Source: Caldilinea sp. CFX5 (GTDB taxonomy: Bacteria; Chloroflexota; Anaerolineae; Caldilineales; Caldilineaceae). From it: 64,000 bases of DNA. Under the pieces are notes generated by a model. That model was not told where the DNA came from. It saw only the letters and a list, made by a program, of their open reading frames with translations, and did no database searches. Both the position numbers and the translations under genes were made by a program. Positions 24,714-33,101 of this stretch are shown in pieces (the first letter of the stretch is position 1; the number at the start of each line of letters is the position of its first letter). The DNA is taken from positions 1-64,000 of the forward strand of contig QWII01000041.1 of assembly GCA_021405325.1 (NCBI GenBank), given 5' to 3'.

Positions 24714-25169
24714 TTACTTCAGTTCTTTGATCATATCAATCACCCAATCCGGCACGCCGTTATAGACGCCATCGACATACGAGACTTTGCCGTCATAGCT
24801 GTAGCCCAGTTTTTCATACAGCCGGCGCGCTGGGTCGGTCGGATCGACACCGGCGGCCAGGCTGATGTGGGCAAAGCCGCGCGCCCTGGCTCTGCTTTCG
24901 CAGGCGTGTAACAAGGCAGTGGCATAGCCTTTGCCTCGCTCCTCCGCCTTTGTATAGAGGTCTTCAATGTCTGGTATGTGCGGATAGGTCTCTTTGCCAA
25001 AATACTTTAAGAAAACAAAGCTGGTCAGACCCATCGCCGTTTCCACCACCAGAAAGTCGCCAATCCCCTGTGCCTGGGCTGTCAACCGATAGGCGATAAG
25101 CTGCTCATCCAGTTGTCTGATGGCTTGTAACGGGGCAGCGTCCTCTGGTTTTGCATTTCTGATTATCAT
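24714..25169 (-). CDS. GNAT N-acetyltransferase, small
   Basis: 151-residue single-domain GNAT. It starts MIIRNAKPEDAAPLQAIRQL and has DLYTKAEERGKGYATALLHA, where the acetyl-CoA loop is ERGKGYA. GFAHISLAAGVDPTDPARRL then YEKLGYSYDG form the last helix and strand. No strong ribosome site is seen, but the gene follows within 20 nt of the serine hydrolase gene. The substrate is unknown. Confidence 0.88.
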   Translation of the reverse strand: MIIRNAKPEDAAPLQAIRQLDEQLIAYRLTAQAQGIGDFLVVETAMGLTSFVFLKYFGKETYPHIPDIEDLYTKAEERGKGYATALLHACESRARARGFAHISLAAGVDPTDPARRLYEKLGYSYDGKVSYVDGVYNGVPDWVIDMIKELK

Positions 25170-25190
25170 GATCTTTGTCCAGGCTCACTT

Positions 25191-26240
25191 TCAGACCGAA
25201 ATCGACTGGTATAACTCGGCAACCTGCTTACCAATCACCCCAGGATTGGGGCTGGTTTCTTCTACCCACCCTTGTGGACCAAACGCACAGTTCGTCAACA
25301 CGGCAACCCCCAGCTTTGCATCTGGATAATGGCCATACCAGACGCTAAAGGCCGGGTTCATGCCGCCGTGTGATGCCAACCACTGGCCGGCTTGTTCTTC
25401 CATCCACCATCCCAAGCCGTAGCCAGCCTTTGGCTCGGCCAGAAGGGCGGGTGTCCACATCTGTCGCCGTGTGGCTTGGGTGATAATCTGTTCGGTATAC
25501 AAGGCTGCATCCCATTTGACCAGATCACTGGCACTGCAAAGCAAACTGCCATTGGCCCCATTGATCGGGGCTGCTTCGGTTGCGTCAGACAAAGGATGCC
25601 ATTGAATCCCCTGACAATTTTTCCATTCACCATCCTCCCAGCAATAGCCGGCTGCGCGATTCGGCACAATGGCGCGCCAATCATTATGGCGGGCTTTCAT
25701 ATCTAAAGGCGCAAAGATCCGCTCCTGTAGAAATTCATGATAGGGCTTGCCTGTGACCTGGTGAATCACCATGCCCAGGATGTTGTAGTTGACATCACAG
25801 TAGCCGAACTGCGCACCAGGAGTGAATTGCAGGGGCAGTCGATAGGCGTCTTCATAGAGATCCGCAATCGTTAGGTCGGCCCGCGCAAAGTCCGCTGACC
25901 AATAGTTGACGCCCGATGTATGACTCAACAGATGGCGCAGTGTGATCGCCTGCCACTCCACCGGTAACCGCTGGTCATAGTGACTGACCGGATCCGTTAG
26001 CTGGACTTTGCCCTCCTCAACCAAGATCATGATGGCTGTCGCTGTAAATTGTTTGGTCAGCGACGCAATCTCATAAACAGTATCCGGTGTCGCTGGTACG
26101 CCCAACTCAAGATTGGCAAACCCATAGCCCTTGGTCAGCACAGGCTCGCCCTGATCGATGATGGTGAGCGCGAGACCAGGCAGGTGCTGACGTTGCATCT
26201 CGGCAGTGATATAAGCATCAATCGTTTGTTCGATTGACAT
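25191..26240 (-). CDS. Serine hydrolase, class C beta-lactamase-like fold
   Basis: 349-residue penicillin-binding-protein-type hydrolase. The nucleophile motif SLTK is at residues 60-63. The second motif is Y147-C-D (GYCDVNYNILG) where Y-S/A-N is usual, and the third is H-G-G (ASHGGMNPAFS). There is no clear signal peptide, so a cytoplasmic esterase or peptidase is as likely as a cell-wall enzyme. The Y-C-D variant is a mild departure. AGGAGAAG precedes the ATG. It sits in the GNAT-rich run and may be cotranscribed with its neighbours. Confidence 0.85.
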   Translation of the reverse strand: MSIEQTIDAYITAEMQRQHLPGLALTIIDQGEPVLTKGYGFANLELGVPATPDTVYEIASLTKQFTATAIMILVEEGKVQLTDPVSHYDQRLPVEWQAITLRHLLSHTSGVNYWSADFARADLTIADLYEDAYRLPLQFTPGAQFGYCDVNYNILGMVIHQVTGKPYHEFLQERIFAPLDMKARHNDWRAIVPNRAAGYCWEDGEWKNCQGIQWHPLSDATEAAPINGANGSLLCSASDLVKWDAALYTEQIITQATRRQMWTPALLAEPKAGYGLGWWMEEQAGQWLASHGGMNPAFSVWYGHYPDAKLGVAVLTNCAFGPQGWVEETSPNPGVIGKQVAELYQSISV

Positions 26241-26253
26241 GGTCTTCTCCTAT

Positions 26254-26733
26254 TCATGCTATGTCGTCTGCGCGCCGCCAGACCCGTTGCCCTTCCTCTT
26301 GCGAAGGGGCCGGGAAGGTCACTACGGCAATGCGCCAAGGCGTGATCTGCAACAGCCCACACTGTTCGTTGTCAACGCTGGTGAAAAAAGGTGCCGGATC
26401 ATAACCGAGGGGGTGCGGCGCTGCTTTGAATAGATCCCAGATATGCTGTTTCTGCTGCCGATCTTCGACCCAGTGCGCCGTGCCATCGACATAGACTGGT
26501 TTTGTAATGTCGGCAACATAAGCCAGCGACACATGGGGATTGGCCGCCAGATGTTTGCTCTTGTACGAATCGCGCTGGGTCAAGATCCATCCCGTCGATC
26601 CTTCCCAGATCGGGTGCAAGATGCGCGATCGGGGTCGCCCTTGACTGTCCACGGTGGCAACGTTGCACCAAACCACTGTGTGAACACGCTGGATAAATTC
26701 TTGTTCGATTTCGCTGAAATTGTTGACTTGCAT
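26254..26733 (-). CDS. PNPOx-like flavin/heme-binding split-barrel protein
   Basis: 159-residue pyridoxamine-5'-phosphate-oxidase-like protein: NVATVDSQGRPRSRILHPIW gives the first barrel strands, TGWILTQRDSYKSKHLAANP the middle. It is a close paralogue of the upstream gene (26733-27197). The two overlap as TAATG, with AAGGAGG just before, so they are translationally coupled. Such proteins bind FMN, F420 or heme; which one cannot be told. Confidence 0.85.
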   Translation of the reverse strand: MQVNNFSEIEQEFIQRVHTVVWCNVATVDSQGRPRSRILHPIWEGSTGWILTQRDSYKSKHLAANPHVSLAYVADITKPVYVDGTAHWVEDRQQKQHIWDLFKAAPHPLGYDPAPFFTSVDNEQCGLLQITPWRIAVVTFPAPSQEEGQRVWRRADDIA

Positions 26734-27197
26734 TATTCCTCCTTCGCTTTTCGCCAGATGAGCGACTCGCCACCGAGGTTGCCCAATTCAATACGCCAGG
26801 GCGTGAACTTCAGAATACCAAAGTAGTGGTGATCAATCGTGCCGTAGTGGGGTTGCGGATCAAAGCCCAGCGACGGGGGCGTTGTCTGGTGTAATTCCCA
26901 AATGCGCTGCTTTTCGGCGCGATCCTCGATCCATTCGGCTACACATTCCACGTAGACCGGTTTTGCCTTATCCGGCAGATAGGCCAACGAGACGTGGGGA
27001 TTCACTGCCAGATGTTTGGCTTTGTGCGATTGCGGCCACGAGATCACCCACCCGGTGGAACCTTCCCAAATCGGGTGCATCACACGCGTGCGCGGACGGT
27101 TCTGACGGTCAACCGTGGCGACAATGCAATAGACCGCCTGACTGACGCGCACCATAAATTCGGTTTGGATATCGGCAAAGTTTGTGATTTCTATCAT
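26733..27197 (-). CDS. PNPOx-like protein, coupled paralogue
   Basis: 154-residue paralogue of the 26254 gene, with CIVATVDRQNRPRTRVMHPI, EGSTGWVISWPQSHKAKHLA and SLAYLPDKAKPVYVECVAEW. Its ATG at 27197 overlaps the stop of the methyltransferase gene as ATGA. The three genes therefore form one coupled unit: methyltransferase, PNPOx-like 1, PNPOx-like 2. A longer frame starting at 27236 lies inside the methyltransferase gene and is not used here. Confidence 0.85.
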   Translation of the reverse strand: MIEITNFADIQTEFMVRVSQAVYCIVATVDRQNRPRTRVMHPIWEGSTGWVISWPQSHKAKHLAVNPHVSLAYLPDKAKPVYVECVAEWIEDRAEKQRIWELHQTTPPSLGFDPQPHYGTIDHHYFGILKFTPWRIELGNLGGESLIWRKAKEE

Positions 27198-28012
27198 GTG
27201 GATGTCTCTTCCTTCTGGGCAACAACGGTAAAACACATCGGCAGTTTCTGATACTTTTCCAGATGTTTGAAATCTGCCGAAATATCATGCGCATATTCTT
27301 GGAACTCCCGAATCATCAGACCATTCTTCACCATACCGGTAAAAATGGCGGCCAGAGTGTGGGGGAAGGCATAGGTCGTCTTGGCCGCGTATTGAGTGTT
27401 GCCCACATAGTCCAACCCTTGCTCATTGACAAATGGCTCGCGCCGGAAATAAGTATAGGCCGGCTTTAGCTCCTGTGCCGCCTCATAATCCTCTTCCCCC
27501 GGCAGGGCAAAGAGATTGAGGATCGGGTGCATCTCATAGACAAAGAGATGACCGTTGGGGCGCAAGAGTTGGGTCGCCACGGCAAAGAAGCGTTCCAGAT
27601 CATCAAACCAACAGAGCGCGCCAATGGTGGTAAAGATCAGGTCAAATTGGTGGAAATAGGCCGGGTCGATCTCGTAGACATTGGTGCGCACAAACTCGCA
27701 GTTGGTTTTTGACAATTGCCCCAACAAGATCGCCTCTTTGATCACTTCATCGGCAATGTCAAAGCCCACACCGGATGCTGCGCCCAGTTTCAACAGTGAA
27801 ATGAGTTCCTGCCCATTGTTGCAACACAAGTGCGCCACCCGTTTCCCTTGGAGACCCAGCCGGTGGTGGATCGCCGTTTCGGTTTCGTCCAGAACGGAAA
27901 AGTCTGCCGCTTGCACGGCGGCTGGCAGGTCGATCTTGCGATGCTGTTGGTGAATCGGCGTCACCTGATTCCAGGCTTCGCGATTGCGTTCGGCGTAATT
28001 GGTGATGTCCAT
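27194..28012 (-). CDS. SAM-dependent methyltransferase, class I
   Basis: 272-residue Rossmann-fold methyltransferase. Motif I is degenerate, VAHLCCNNGQEL in place of the usual E/D-x-G-x-G-x-G, followed by GVGFDIAD (motif II acidic residue). FDLIFTTIGALCWFDDLERF and LLRPNGHLFVYEMHPILNLF are motifs IV to VI. The CCNNGQE variant is known in a sub-group of these enzymes. AAGGAG gives best spacing to the second of two tandem ATGs. It heads a three-gene coupled unit with the two PNPOx-like proteins. Confidence 0.85.
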   Translation of the reverse strand: MDITNYAERNREAWNQVTPIHQQHRKIDLPAAVQAADFSVLDETETAIHHRLGLQGKRVAHLCCNNGQELISLLKLGAASGVGFDIADEVIKEAILLGQLSKTNCEFVRTNVYEIDPAYFHQFDLIFTTIGALCWFDDLERFFAVATQLLRPNGHLFVYEMHPILNLFALPGEEDYEAAQELKPAYTYFRREPFVNEQGLDYVGNTQYAAKTTYAFPHTLAAIFTGMVKNGLMIREFQEYAHDISADFKHLEKYQKLPMCFTVVAQKEETST

Positions 28013-28053
28013 CATGACTCCTTGATTGATTTAGGCGTATTCAACACTGAACC

Positions 28054-28114
28054 TTTACCTCGGTCTAAGCAAAGTACGATTAGACTAATCGTACTTTGCT
28101 TAGACCGAGGTAAA
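28054..28114. repeat. Perfect 29-bp palindrome upstream of methyltransferase gene
   Basis: Arms 28054-28082 and 28086-28114 pair perfectly around a 3-nt loop (GAC). The right arm contains the end of the short minus-strand frame 28100-28192. The design (about 30-bp arms, 3-nt loop) matches the palindrome at 8093. Confidence 0.75.
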
Positions 28115-28192
28115 CCCATAAAACGGGTTGACCGTGAGCAGTTGATCGATCTCGCCCGGATCGATGCCGATTTGGGTAGTGCCTCCTGACAT
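28100..28192 (-). other. Short 30-codon open frame, possible gene remnant
   Basis: Minus-strand ATG at 28192 with a GGAAAGGAAAG stretch upstream opens 30 codons (MSGGTTQIGIDPGEIDQLLT, then VNPFYGFTSV) and ends inside the palindrome arm. The amino-acid content looks protein-like, and the stop comes from palindrome sequence, so it may be the start of a gene cut by palindrome insertion or rearrangement. I cannot name a family. Confidence 0.35.
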
Positions 28193-28226
28193 GACGAAGT
28201 CTTTCCTTTCCTTCAATGCTATTCTC

Positions 28227-28235
28227 TGCTATAAT
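28227..28235 (+). promoter_or_regulatory. Extended -10 promoter upstream of nuclease-like gene
   Basis: TGCTATAAT lies 148 nt before the ATG at 28384. A palindrome (28274-28348) lies between promoter and gene and would form part of the leader RNA. Confidence 0.55.
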
Positions 28236-28273
28236 AGGTACGCTCTGTTAATCACTGTTCGTGAAGTGCGACC

Positions 28274-28348
28274 GGCGACTCTTCCTGGAAGAGGCGGGAA
28301 CGATTTGGTTTAACGAGACGGTAGTCGCCTCTTCCAGGAAGAGTCGCC
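28274..28348. repeat. Palindromic CTTCCTGGAAGAG repeat, copy 1
   Basis: Perfect 23-bp arms (28274-28296 and 28326-28348) with a 29-nt loop. Each arm also contains a self-complementary CTTCCTGGAAG core. A related palindrome with the same core lies at 58855-58927. Confidence 0.8.
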
Positions 28349-28383
28349 TGACCTTGCCTGATCGTGCTTCCTCTGGAGGGTCT

Positions 28384-29037
28384 ATGCAATCCTATACGTT
28401 TCGTCAATGTACATTAACCTTGTTGGATAAGCTCTTTGGCCTGCGTCAGATCTTTGCCGACCCGATTTTGGATCAATGGTTGCAAGGTGAACCAACACTT
28501 TCGGATTATGAGCAAAAGACATTACAAGAACTACGCACACTGCTCAACCTGAATGTGCCGAGTTGGAACGAACAGGAACTCGCGCAGCACTTCATCGGGC
28601 CGTTGTTGAATTTGGTGCGCTTTACTGAACCCTATCGCTTTAATCTGTTCGCCACCCGCAAGATCGGCGCTACCCTAACCGCCAACGATGGTGATATTGA
28701 ACTGAGCGGCGAGCCGGACGGCATTATCGCCACCGGCTTTCGTGAACCGGAGATCCCCATGTTCGCCTTCACCGAATACAAGCGCCAACTTGACCCCGAA
28801 GGCGACCCGGCCGGCCAAACGCTGGCTGCCATGCTGGTGGCACAACGCCTCAACCCCAAGCCCCATCCGATCTATGGCTGTTATGTCATCGGGCGCGATT
28901 GGTTTTTTATGGTTTTGCACGAGAAGCATTATGCCGTCTCCACTGGTCACAACGCGCTGCAACACCCTGAACTGGAAGATATTCTGCGCATCCTCAAAAC
29001 TCTCAAACTTATTATCCTTGATCTAACAGCCACTTAA
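28384..29037 (+). CDS. PD-(D/E)XK nuclease-like hypothetical protein
   Basis: 217-residue soluble protein. The core GEPDGIIATGF then FAFTEYKRQL gives an acidic residue after a strand and an E-x-K, as in PD-(D/E)XK nucleases of the restriction-endonuclease fold. The N-terminal helical part is LLDKLFGLRQIFADPILDQW. It resembles the 40387-41067 gene in its central VDG/PDG...EAK/EYK block. GGAGG precedes the ATG at 28384, which is chosen over an upstream frame that crosses the palindrome. The biological role is unknown. Confidence 0.6.
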   Translation: MQSYTFRQCTLTLLDKLFGLRQIFADPILDQWLQGEPTLSDYEQKTLQELRTLLNLNVPSWNEQELAQHFIGPLLNLVRFTEPYRFNLFATRKIGATLTANDGDIELSGEPDGIIATGFREPEIPMFAFTEYKRQLDPEGDPAGQTLAAMLVAQRLNPKPHPIYGCYVIGRDWFFMVLHEKHYAVSTGHNALQHPELEDILRILKTLKLIILDLTAT

Positions 29038-29051
29038 AGATTATTTAGTCT

Positions 29052-32000
29052 TTACCCCTGCCCCAACGTCGCAAACCCTTCCGCCTCCGTCAGCGAATCA
29101 ACCAGCGCGGCATAGACCACCAGCTCGTTCGTGCCATGGGGTGTGTAGGGCGTGGGCCGCCTGACGATCAAATGTCCACCATCCGCCGCCGTGTCAATCA
29201 ATTTGATGCTTTCGGGGTGGCTGGGACAGCTTACACTGAGGGCGCGCCCGGTGCGTGGGTTGACAACCGCCGCCCAGTTGCCGACATTGAGCCAGATATT
29301 ATAGGCGGTGCGTTTGCGTTGCACCGGCCCGGTCAGTGGGTTGTCGCCGTAGAGAATGCTTTGTGCATACTCGCCATCGACCTGATTGAAGATCATAAAG
29401 CCGCCCCACGGATTCCAACCGTCGCGATGGATCGGCGTCTGGTTGGTCAACCGGTAGACCGCCTTGAGCAGATTGCTCCCTGGCAGGGTCAGATAATCGA
29501 TCTGGGCGTGCATCCCCTTGAGGCTTGGCGCGCCGGCAATGGCTGCCTGTAAACGCACCCCGCGCCAGGGCAACCCTTGCGCATCGGTTGCGTCAAGCGG
29601 TGCGACGGTAAACGCTTCCTGGTGCAACTTGCCGGGAAAGCCGCCTTCGTGGCTGACCAGGATCGGGCGAATGCCGCCAAACCAGGGCTTGAGCCACTGA
29701 AACTCGCCATCATTCGGAAAGGCGGTGTAGAGATGATTGGTCGCACTGCCCGCTTCGTGCCAGGCGACAATGCCGGCGCTAAAGGTTGGCGCTACGGCCC
29801 AGGCCATCCGCCCGTTGTCGATCTGCCATATCGGTTGCCCTTCCCGTTCGTCCTGGCTAACCCTGACCGCCGCCTGCCGATCTCCAACCCGTAGAATCGT
29901 AAAATTCTGTTTACGGTCGAAACCAGTCGTTGTCAACAAGAGTTCACCTTGATTGACGCCCAGCGTTGGTTGGGCTGCGTGGAGCGCAATGGTGGCGGCG
30001 AAAGGCTTTTCGTGTTGCAGCCCTTCCAGCGCAAAGGTCGCTTGATCGGTTGTCCAACCAGTCGGCGGCGTGATCGCAATGCGCCCATTGATCGGTTGCT
30101 GGCGCAGGTTATCGACCTGAAGCTGCAACGTGACCTGGTCAGCCATCGTCAGCACGGGGCTGGGTGTCAACGTCACTTCTTGCACACCGCTAACCGTGGG
30201 CATGGCGTTATTCTTGAGTTGTTCCTGCCGGGTCTGCCCGTTGCGTTGCTGCCAGATCCGCCGCACCGTGCGCCAGTCGCCAGGGCCGCAGTAGAGATGG
30301 AGCGGTTCCAGCGCCACACTGCCACCCACCGGGATCTGCTGTTCGGTGGAGATCAGGTCAAAGAACCAGGGTCGCCACTCGTGTTCAGAGATCGCTTCTC
30401 CCCAAACCACGCCATGCACCTGTCCATCCACTTCGACGGCATTCCACTGTTCGCACAACCCCGCCGGCTCTTTGGGAAAGTCCCCCTCGGTTTCCGGGAG
30501 AACGTCGGCGCTGGCGGCCAGTAAGCGCTCTTGCCGCGCCATGACCGACCGGCCATTGACAACAAAATTGTCAGGGAAGTGCATGGTGGTCAACACTTTA
30601 CAGCGTTGATCTAGATCGCCTTCATTGTCCAACCACCAGCGCACCTCCACCACCGGCGACGCCGAGAGCCAAAGCTCCCGTCGCAAGCGCAGCCCGGCAA
30701 AGGCGTTCGAGACAATGGTGGAGGCAAAGCAGACCCGCCCCTGTTCTCGTCGCAATTGCAGGGCAAAATCCTTACCGTCAAACTCATTCGGTGTATAGGG
30801 CGGCCCTAATAACTCCTTAAGACCAAAGTGATATTCTGCCCCTGCCTTGTTGGTGAACCACAGTTGCCCTTCGCGCTGCTGACAATGGACAGAGAAAAAG
30901 TCATTTTCGGCATAGAGGGTGCGCTTGGCCGCGTCCGGCTGATGTTCGATAGCAACGACGTTGCCCAGGCTGCGCACCAGGACGGGCAACGGTTGTGGTG
31001 CGGTGGTGATCACTTCGCCCGCATCGGTGAATTGGGCGACCAGCGCTAAGGCGACCTCCCCCTCTTGCGCGGCACTCAGTTCGACTTCGGCGCTGGCGTA
31101 GCCTTTCGCTTCTGCTTGAAAGGCGGTATGCCGCCAGTCAACTGTTACGCCCTCCGCCGTGACAATTTGTAACTCACCCGCCACCGCTCGATCCAGGTGG
31201 TTTTTGACCTGCACGAGTACCCGTTGCGCCATCCCCGGTGTCAGCGTGATGGGCTGCGGGTGGGTGGAAATGTCCACCGCCGGTTCATAGTGCAAACCGC
31301 TGCCCAGCGTCACTTCTTCTTCGTCCAGCACCAACAGCGTGTTGATCCGCGGCGTCGGTTTTGGTCGCCACTGGGAGATGTCGAGCCGGGGCGCATCGCC
31401 GGCGCAGCGATAGGCGCTGGCGACTGTGCGCGTCTCTCCCGGCAGCAAGGTGAACTCGGCCTGGTGATCGATCTGGATAGATTGGTCGCCCGTTGCGGTC
31501 AGCCGTACCGGAAGCGGCGTGGCGCGTTTGTTGGTGATCGTCCAGGTGACCGGATAGCTGAGACCTTGCGCCGGTTTGCTGGCGGCCACCTGGGCAAAGG
31601 CGGCAAAGTCGGCGGTTTCCAACCCGGTGAGGGTTTGCGCCTTGCGGTCGATCACGGCTTCGATGGCCGCGCCATCCGGGCGCACCCACCGACAACGATA
31701 AATTTCCATTGTCCCGGTCTGCGAATGTTTCTGCTCATCCTCCACCTGGCGCAATTCCCGATCAAAGTGGTTGTACCAATCCGCCTCGGCAAAGAACTCC
31801 TGCAGAATCGGCAGTCGTCGGAGCATAGGAATATAATTCTCCATGCTGACCGTGGTATTCGGCTTCCAGAAAAAGCCCACCTTTTTGTAGAGCGGCACTG
31901 CTTTCAGGTTAGCCGCCCAGGTGCCGATGGTCATCCGTTCATAGCCCTGCGCCGTGGCGGTATCGACCATCTGCGTCAACATGCGCCGGCAAAGGCTGCG

Positions 32001-32294
32001 CCCCTGATAGTCTGGATGGACATTGAGCAGATCGACATAGCAACTGCGCCCTGGCTGGCTCGGTTCATCCCACAAGCTGCCATAGGCCACCACCGCGCTG
32101 TCGGGGGCAATAACTACCAGCCGCAGGAGCGTCACCTGCTTGTCCATCCAGTCGGCCACCCGTGCGGCGGTCATCGGCACGCCCCTGGTAAAGCCGCCGG
32201 GCCACTGTTGGTCACTGGCATTCCACATCTCGGCCAAACCTGCGTCGTGGTCGTGGCGGTAAGGTTCGATCCGAAATTCAGTTTGTTGAGTCAT
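29052..32294 (-). CDS. GNAT acetyltransferase fused to ~900-residue beta-rich region
   Basis: 1080-residue protein. Residues 1-165 form a clear GNAT domain (CYVDLLNVHPDYQGRSLCRR, acetyl-CoA loop QGRSLC; YERMTIGTWAANLKAVPLYK and KVGFFWKP at its end). The rest is beta-rich, with strand pairs typical of Ig/NEW3-like repeats (LTPGMAQRVLVQVKNHLDRA; LTMADQVTLQLQVDNLRQQP) and a C-terminal sandwich with many W, G and N residues (NPWGGFMIFNQVDGEYAQ). No signal peptide is seen, so the large region is presumably cytoplasmic. AAGGAG precedes the ATG. The fusion suggests acetylation of a carbohydrate or large ligand recognised by the beta region; this is inference. Confidence 0.75.
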   Translation of the reverse strand: MTQQTEFRIEPYRHDHDAGLAEMWNASDQQWPGGFTRGVPMTAARVADWMDKQVTLLRLVVIAPDSAVVAYGSLWDEPSQPGRSCYVDLLNVHPDYQGRSLCRRMLTQMVDTATAQGYERMTIGTWAANLKAVPLYKKVGFFWKPNTTVSMENYIPMLRRLPILQEFFAEADWYNHFDRELRQVEDEQKHSQTGTMEIYRCRWVRPDGAAIEAVIDRKAQTLTGLETADFAAFAQVAASKPAQGLSYPVTWTITNKRATPLPVRLTATGDQSIQIDHQAEFTLLPGETRTVASAYRCAGDAPRLDISQWRPKPTPRINTLLVLDEEEVTLGSGLHYEPAVDISTHPQPITLTPGMAQRVLVQVKNHLDRAVAGELQIVTAEGVTVDWRHTAFQAEAKGYASAEVELSAAQEGEVALALVAQFTDAGEVITTAPQPLPVLVRSLGNVVAIEHQPDAAKRTLYAENDFFSVHCQQREGQLWFTNKAGAEYHFGLKELLGPPYTPNEFDGKDFALQLRREQGRVCFASTIVSNAFAGLRLRRELWLSASPVVEVRWWLDNEGDLDQRCKVLTTMHFPDNFVVNGRSVMARQERLLAASADVLPETEGDFPKEPAGLCEQWNAVEVDGQVHGVVWGEAISEHEWRPWFFDLISTEQQIPVGGSVALEPLHLYCGPGDWRTVRRIWQQRNGQTRQEQLKNNAMPTVSGVQEVTLTPSPVLTMADQVTLQLQVDNLRQQPINGRIAITPPTGWTTDQATFALEGLQHEKPFAATIALHAAQPTLGVNQGELLLTTTGFDRKQNFTILRVGDRQAAVRVSQDEREGQPIWQIDNGRMAWAVAPTFSAGIVAWHEAGSATNHLYTAFPNDGEFQWLKPWFGGIRPILVSHEGGFPGKLHQEAFTVAPLDATDAQGLPWRGVRLQAAIAGAPSLKGMHAQIDYLTLPGSNLLKAVYRLTNQTPIHRDGWNPWGGFMIFNQVDGEYAQSILYGDNPLTGPVQRKRTAYNIWLNVGNWAAVVNPRTGRALSVSCPSHPESIKLIDTAADGGHLIVRRPTPYTPHGTNELVVYAALVDSLTEAEGFATLGQG

Positions 32295-32310
32295 GAGGGT
32301 CTCCTTCTCT

Positions 32311-33060
32311 TTAACGAATTAAGGTGAGCTGTGCTAGATAATTCAGCGCTTTGCCCAGTGGCACAGAGGGCAACCACTTGCCCTGTTCCCAATCCACCGT
32401 TCCGCCCGGTTTGATTTGCTGTACCTGTAAGCCGGTTGGCTCAAGCAACATGCGCAAATCTGCCGGCGAGTAGCAACGGAGCGATTGCTGTACCGCTTCC
32501 TCTGGTTTCCCAATTGGCCACCAGGTATCAACCCAGCGACAGCCATCGGCGTCAAAGTTGTAACGGCGTTCCGCTTGACCGACAGTCCAACCGCGACCAT
32601 CGACCGAGGCGATATACCAGGGTGTGCCGATCTCAAACAAGGCGCTCCCGGTCGGTGTCAGCCAGGTCGCCACCCGTTTGAGCAAGCGCCGCTGATCAGT
32701 ATCCGAACCAATGCCAAAGCCATCGTAATAGCAGACCACATCAAACGGCCCGCTCACGTCCACCTGATAAAAATCCCCCTGCACCACGCGCAGTTGCCCG
32801 GCTGGCAGCGTTGCGGCCAGCTTCTGGATATGCGCGGCCAGCGTTGGCGCTTGTTCAACTGCCACCACTTCATGACCAAGTTCTGCCATCGCCGCTGACA
32901 CCTGTCCGCCGCCTGCGCCAAGCTCCAGCACCCGCTTTTTGCCCGGCCCGGTGAATTCGGCAATCCACCCGGCTTTCAGGCGATGGCCGTCATGGATCGC
33001 CTCTTCGTACACGCCCGACCATTGATTTTGTTTGGTGTAAAATTCAAGTGCCCAATCCAT
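32311..33060 (-). CDS. SAM-dependent methyltransferase, class I
   Basis: 249-residue methyltransferase. Motif I is VLELGAGGGQVSAAM, followed by VVAVEQAPTLAAHI and VVQGDFYQVD, with FDVVCYYDGFGIGSDTDQRR as motif IV. The ATG at 33060 (GGAAGGAAATTACC upstream) is preferred to the longer frame from 33192. It lies 16 nt upstream of the GNAT-fusion gene, so they are probably cotranscribed. The substrate is unknown. Confidence 0.88.
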   Translation of the reverse strand: MDWALEFYTKQNQWSGVYEEAIHDGHRLKAGWIAEFTGPGKKRVLELGAGGGQVSAAMAELGHEVVAVEQAPTLAAHIQKLAATLPAGQLRVVQGDFYQVDVSGPFDVVCYYDGFGIGSDTDQRRLLKRVATWLTPTGSALFEIGTPWYIASVDGRGWTVGQAERRYNFDADGCRWVDTWWPIGKPEEAVQQSLRCYSPADLRMLLEPTGLQVQQIKPGGTVDWEQGKWLPSVPLGKALNYLAQLTLIR

Positions 33061-33101
33061 GGTAATTTCCTTCCGATAGCAACACATTCTGTCATGATTG
33101 G

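Noticed and set aside
31197..32327. 376-codon plus-strand frame opposite the GNAT fusion
   Set aside because: The antisense frame has no family motif and no ribosome site; the minus-strand GNAT motifs are decisive.
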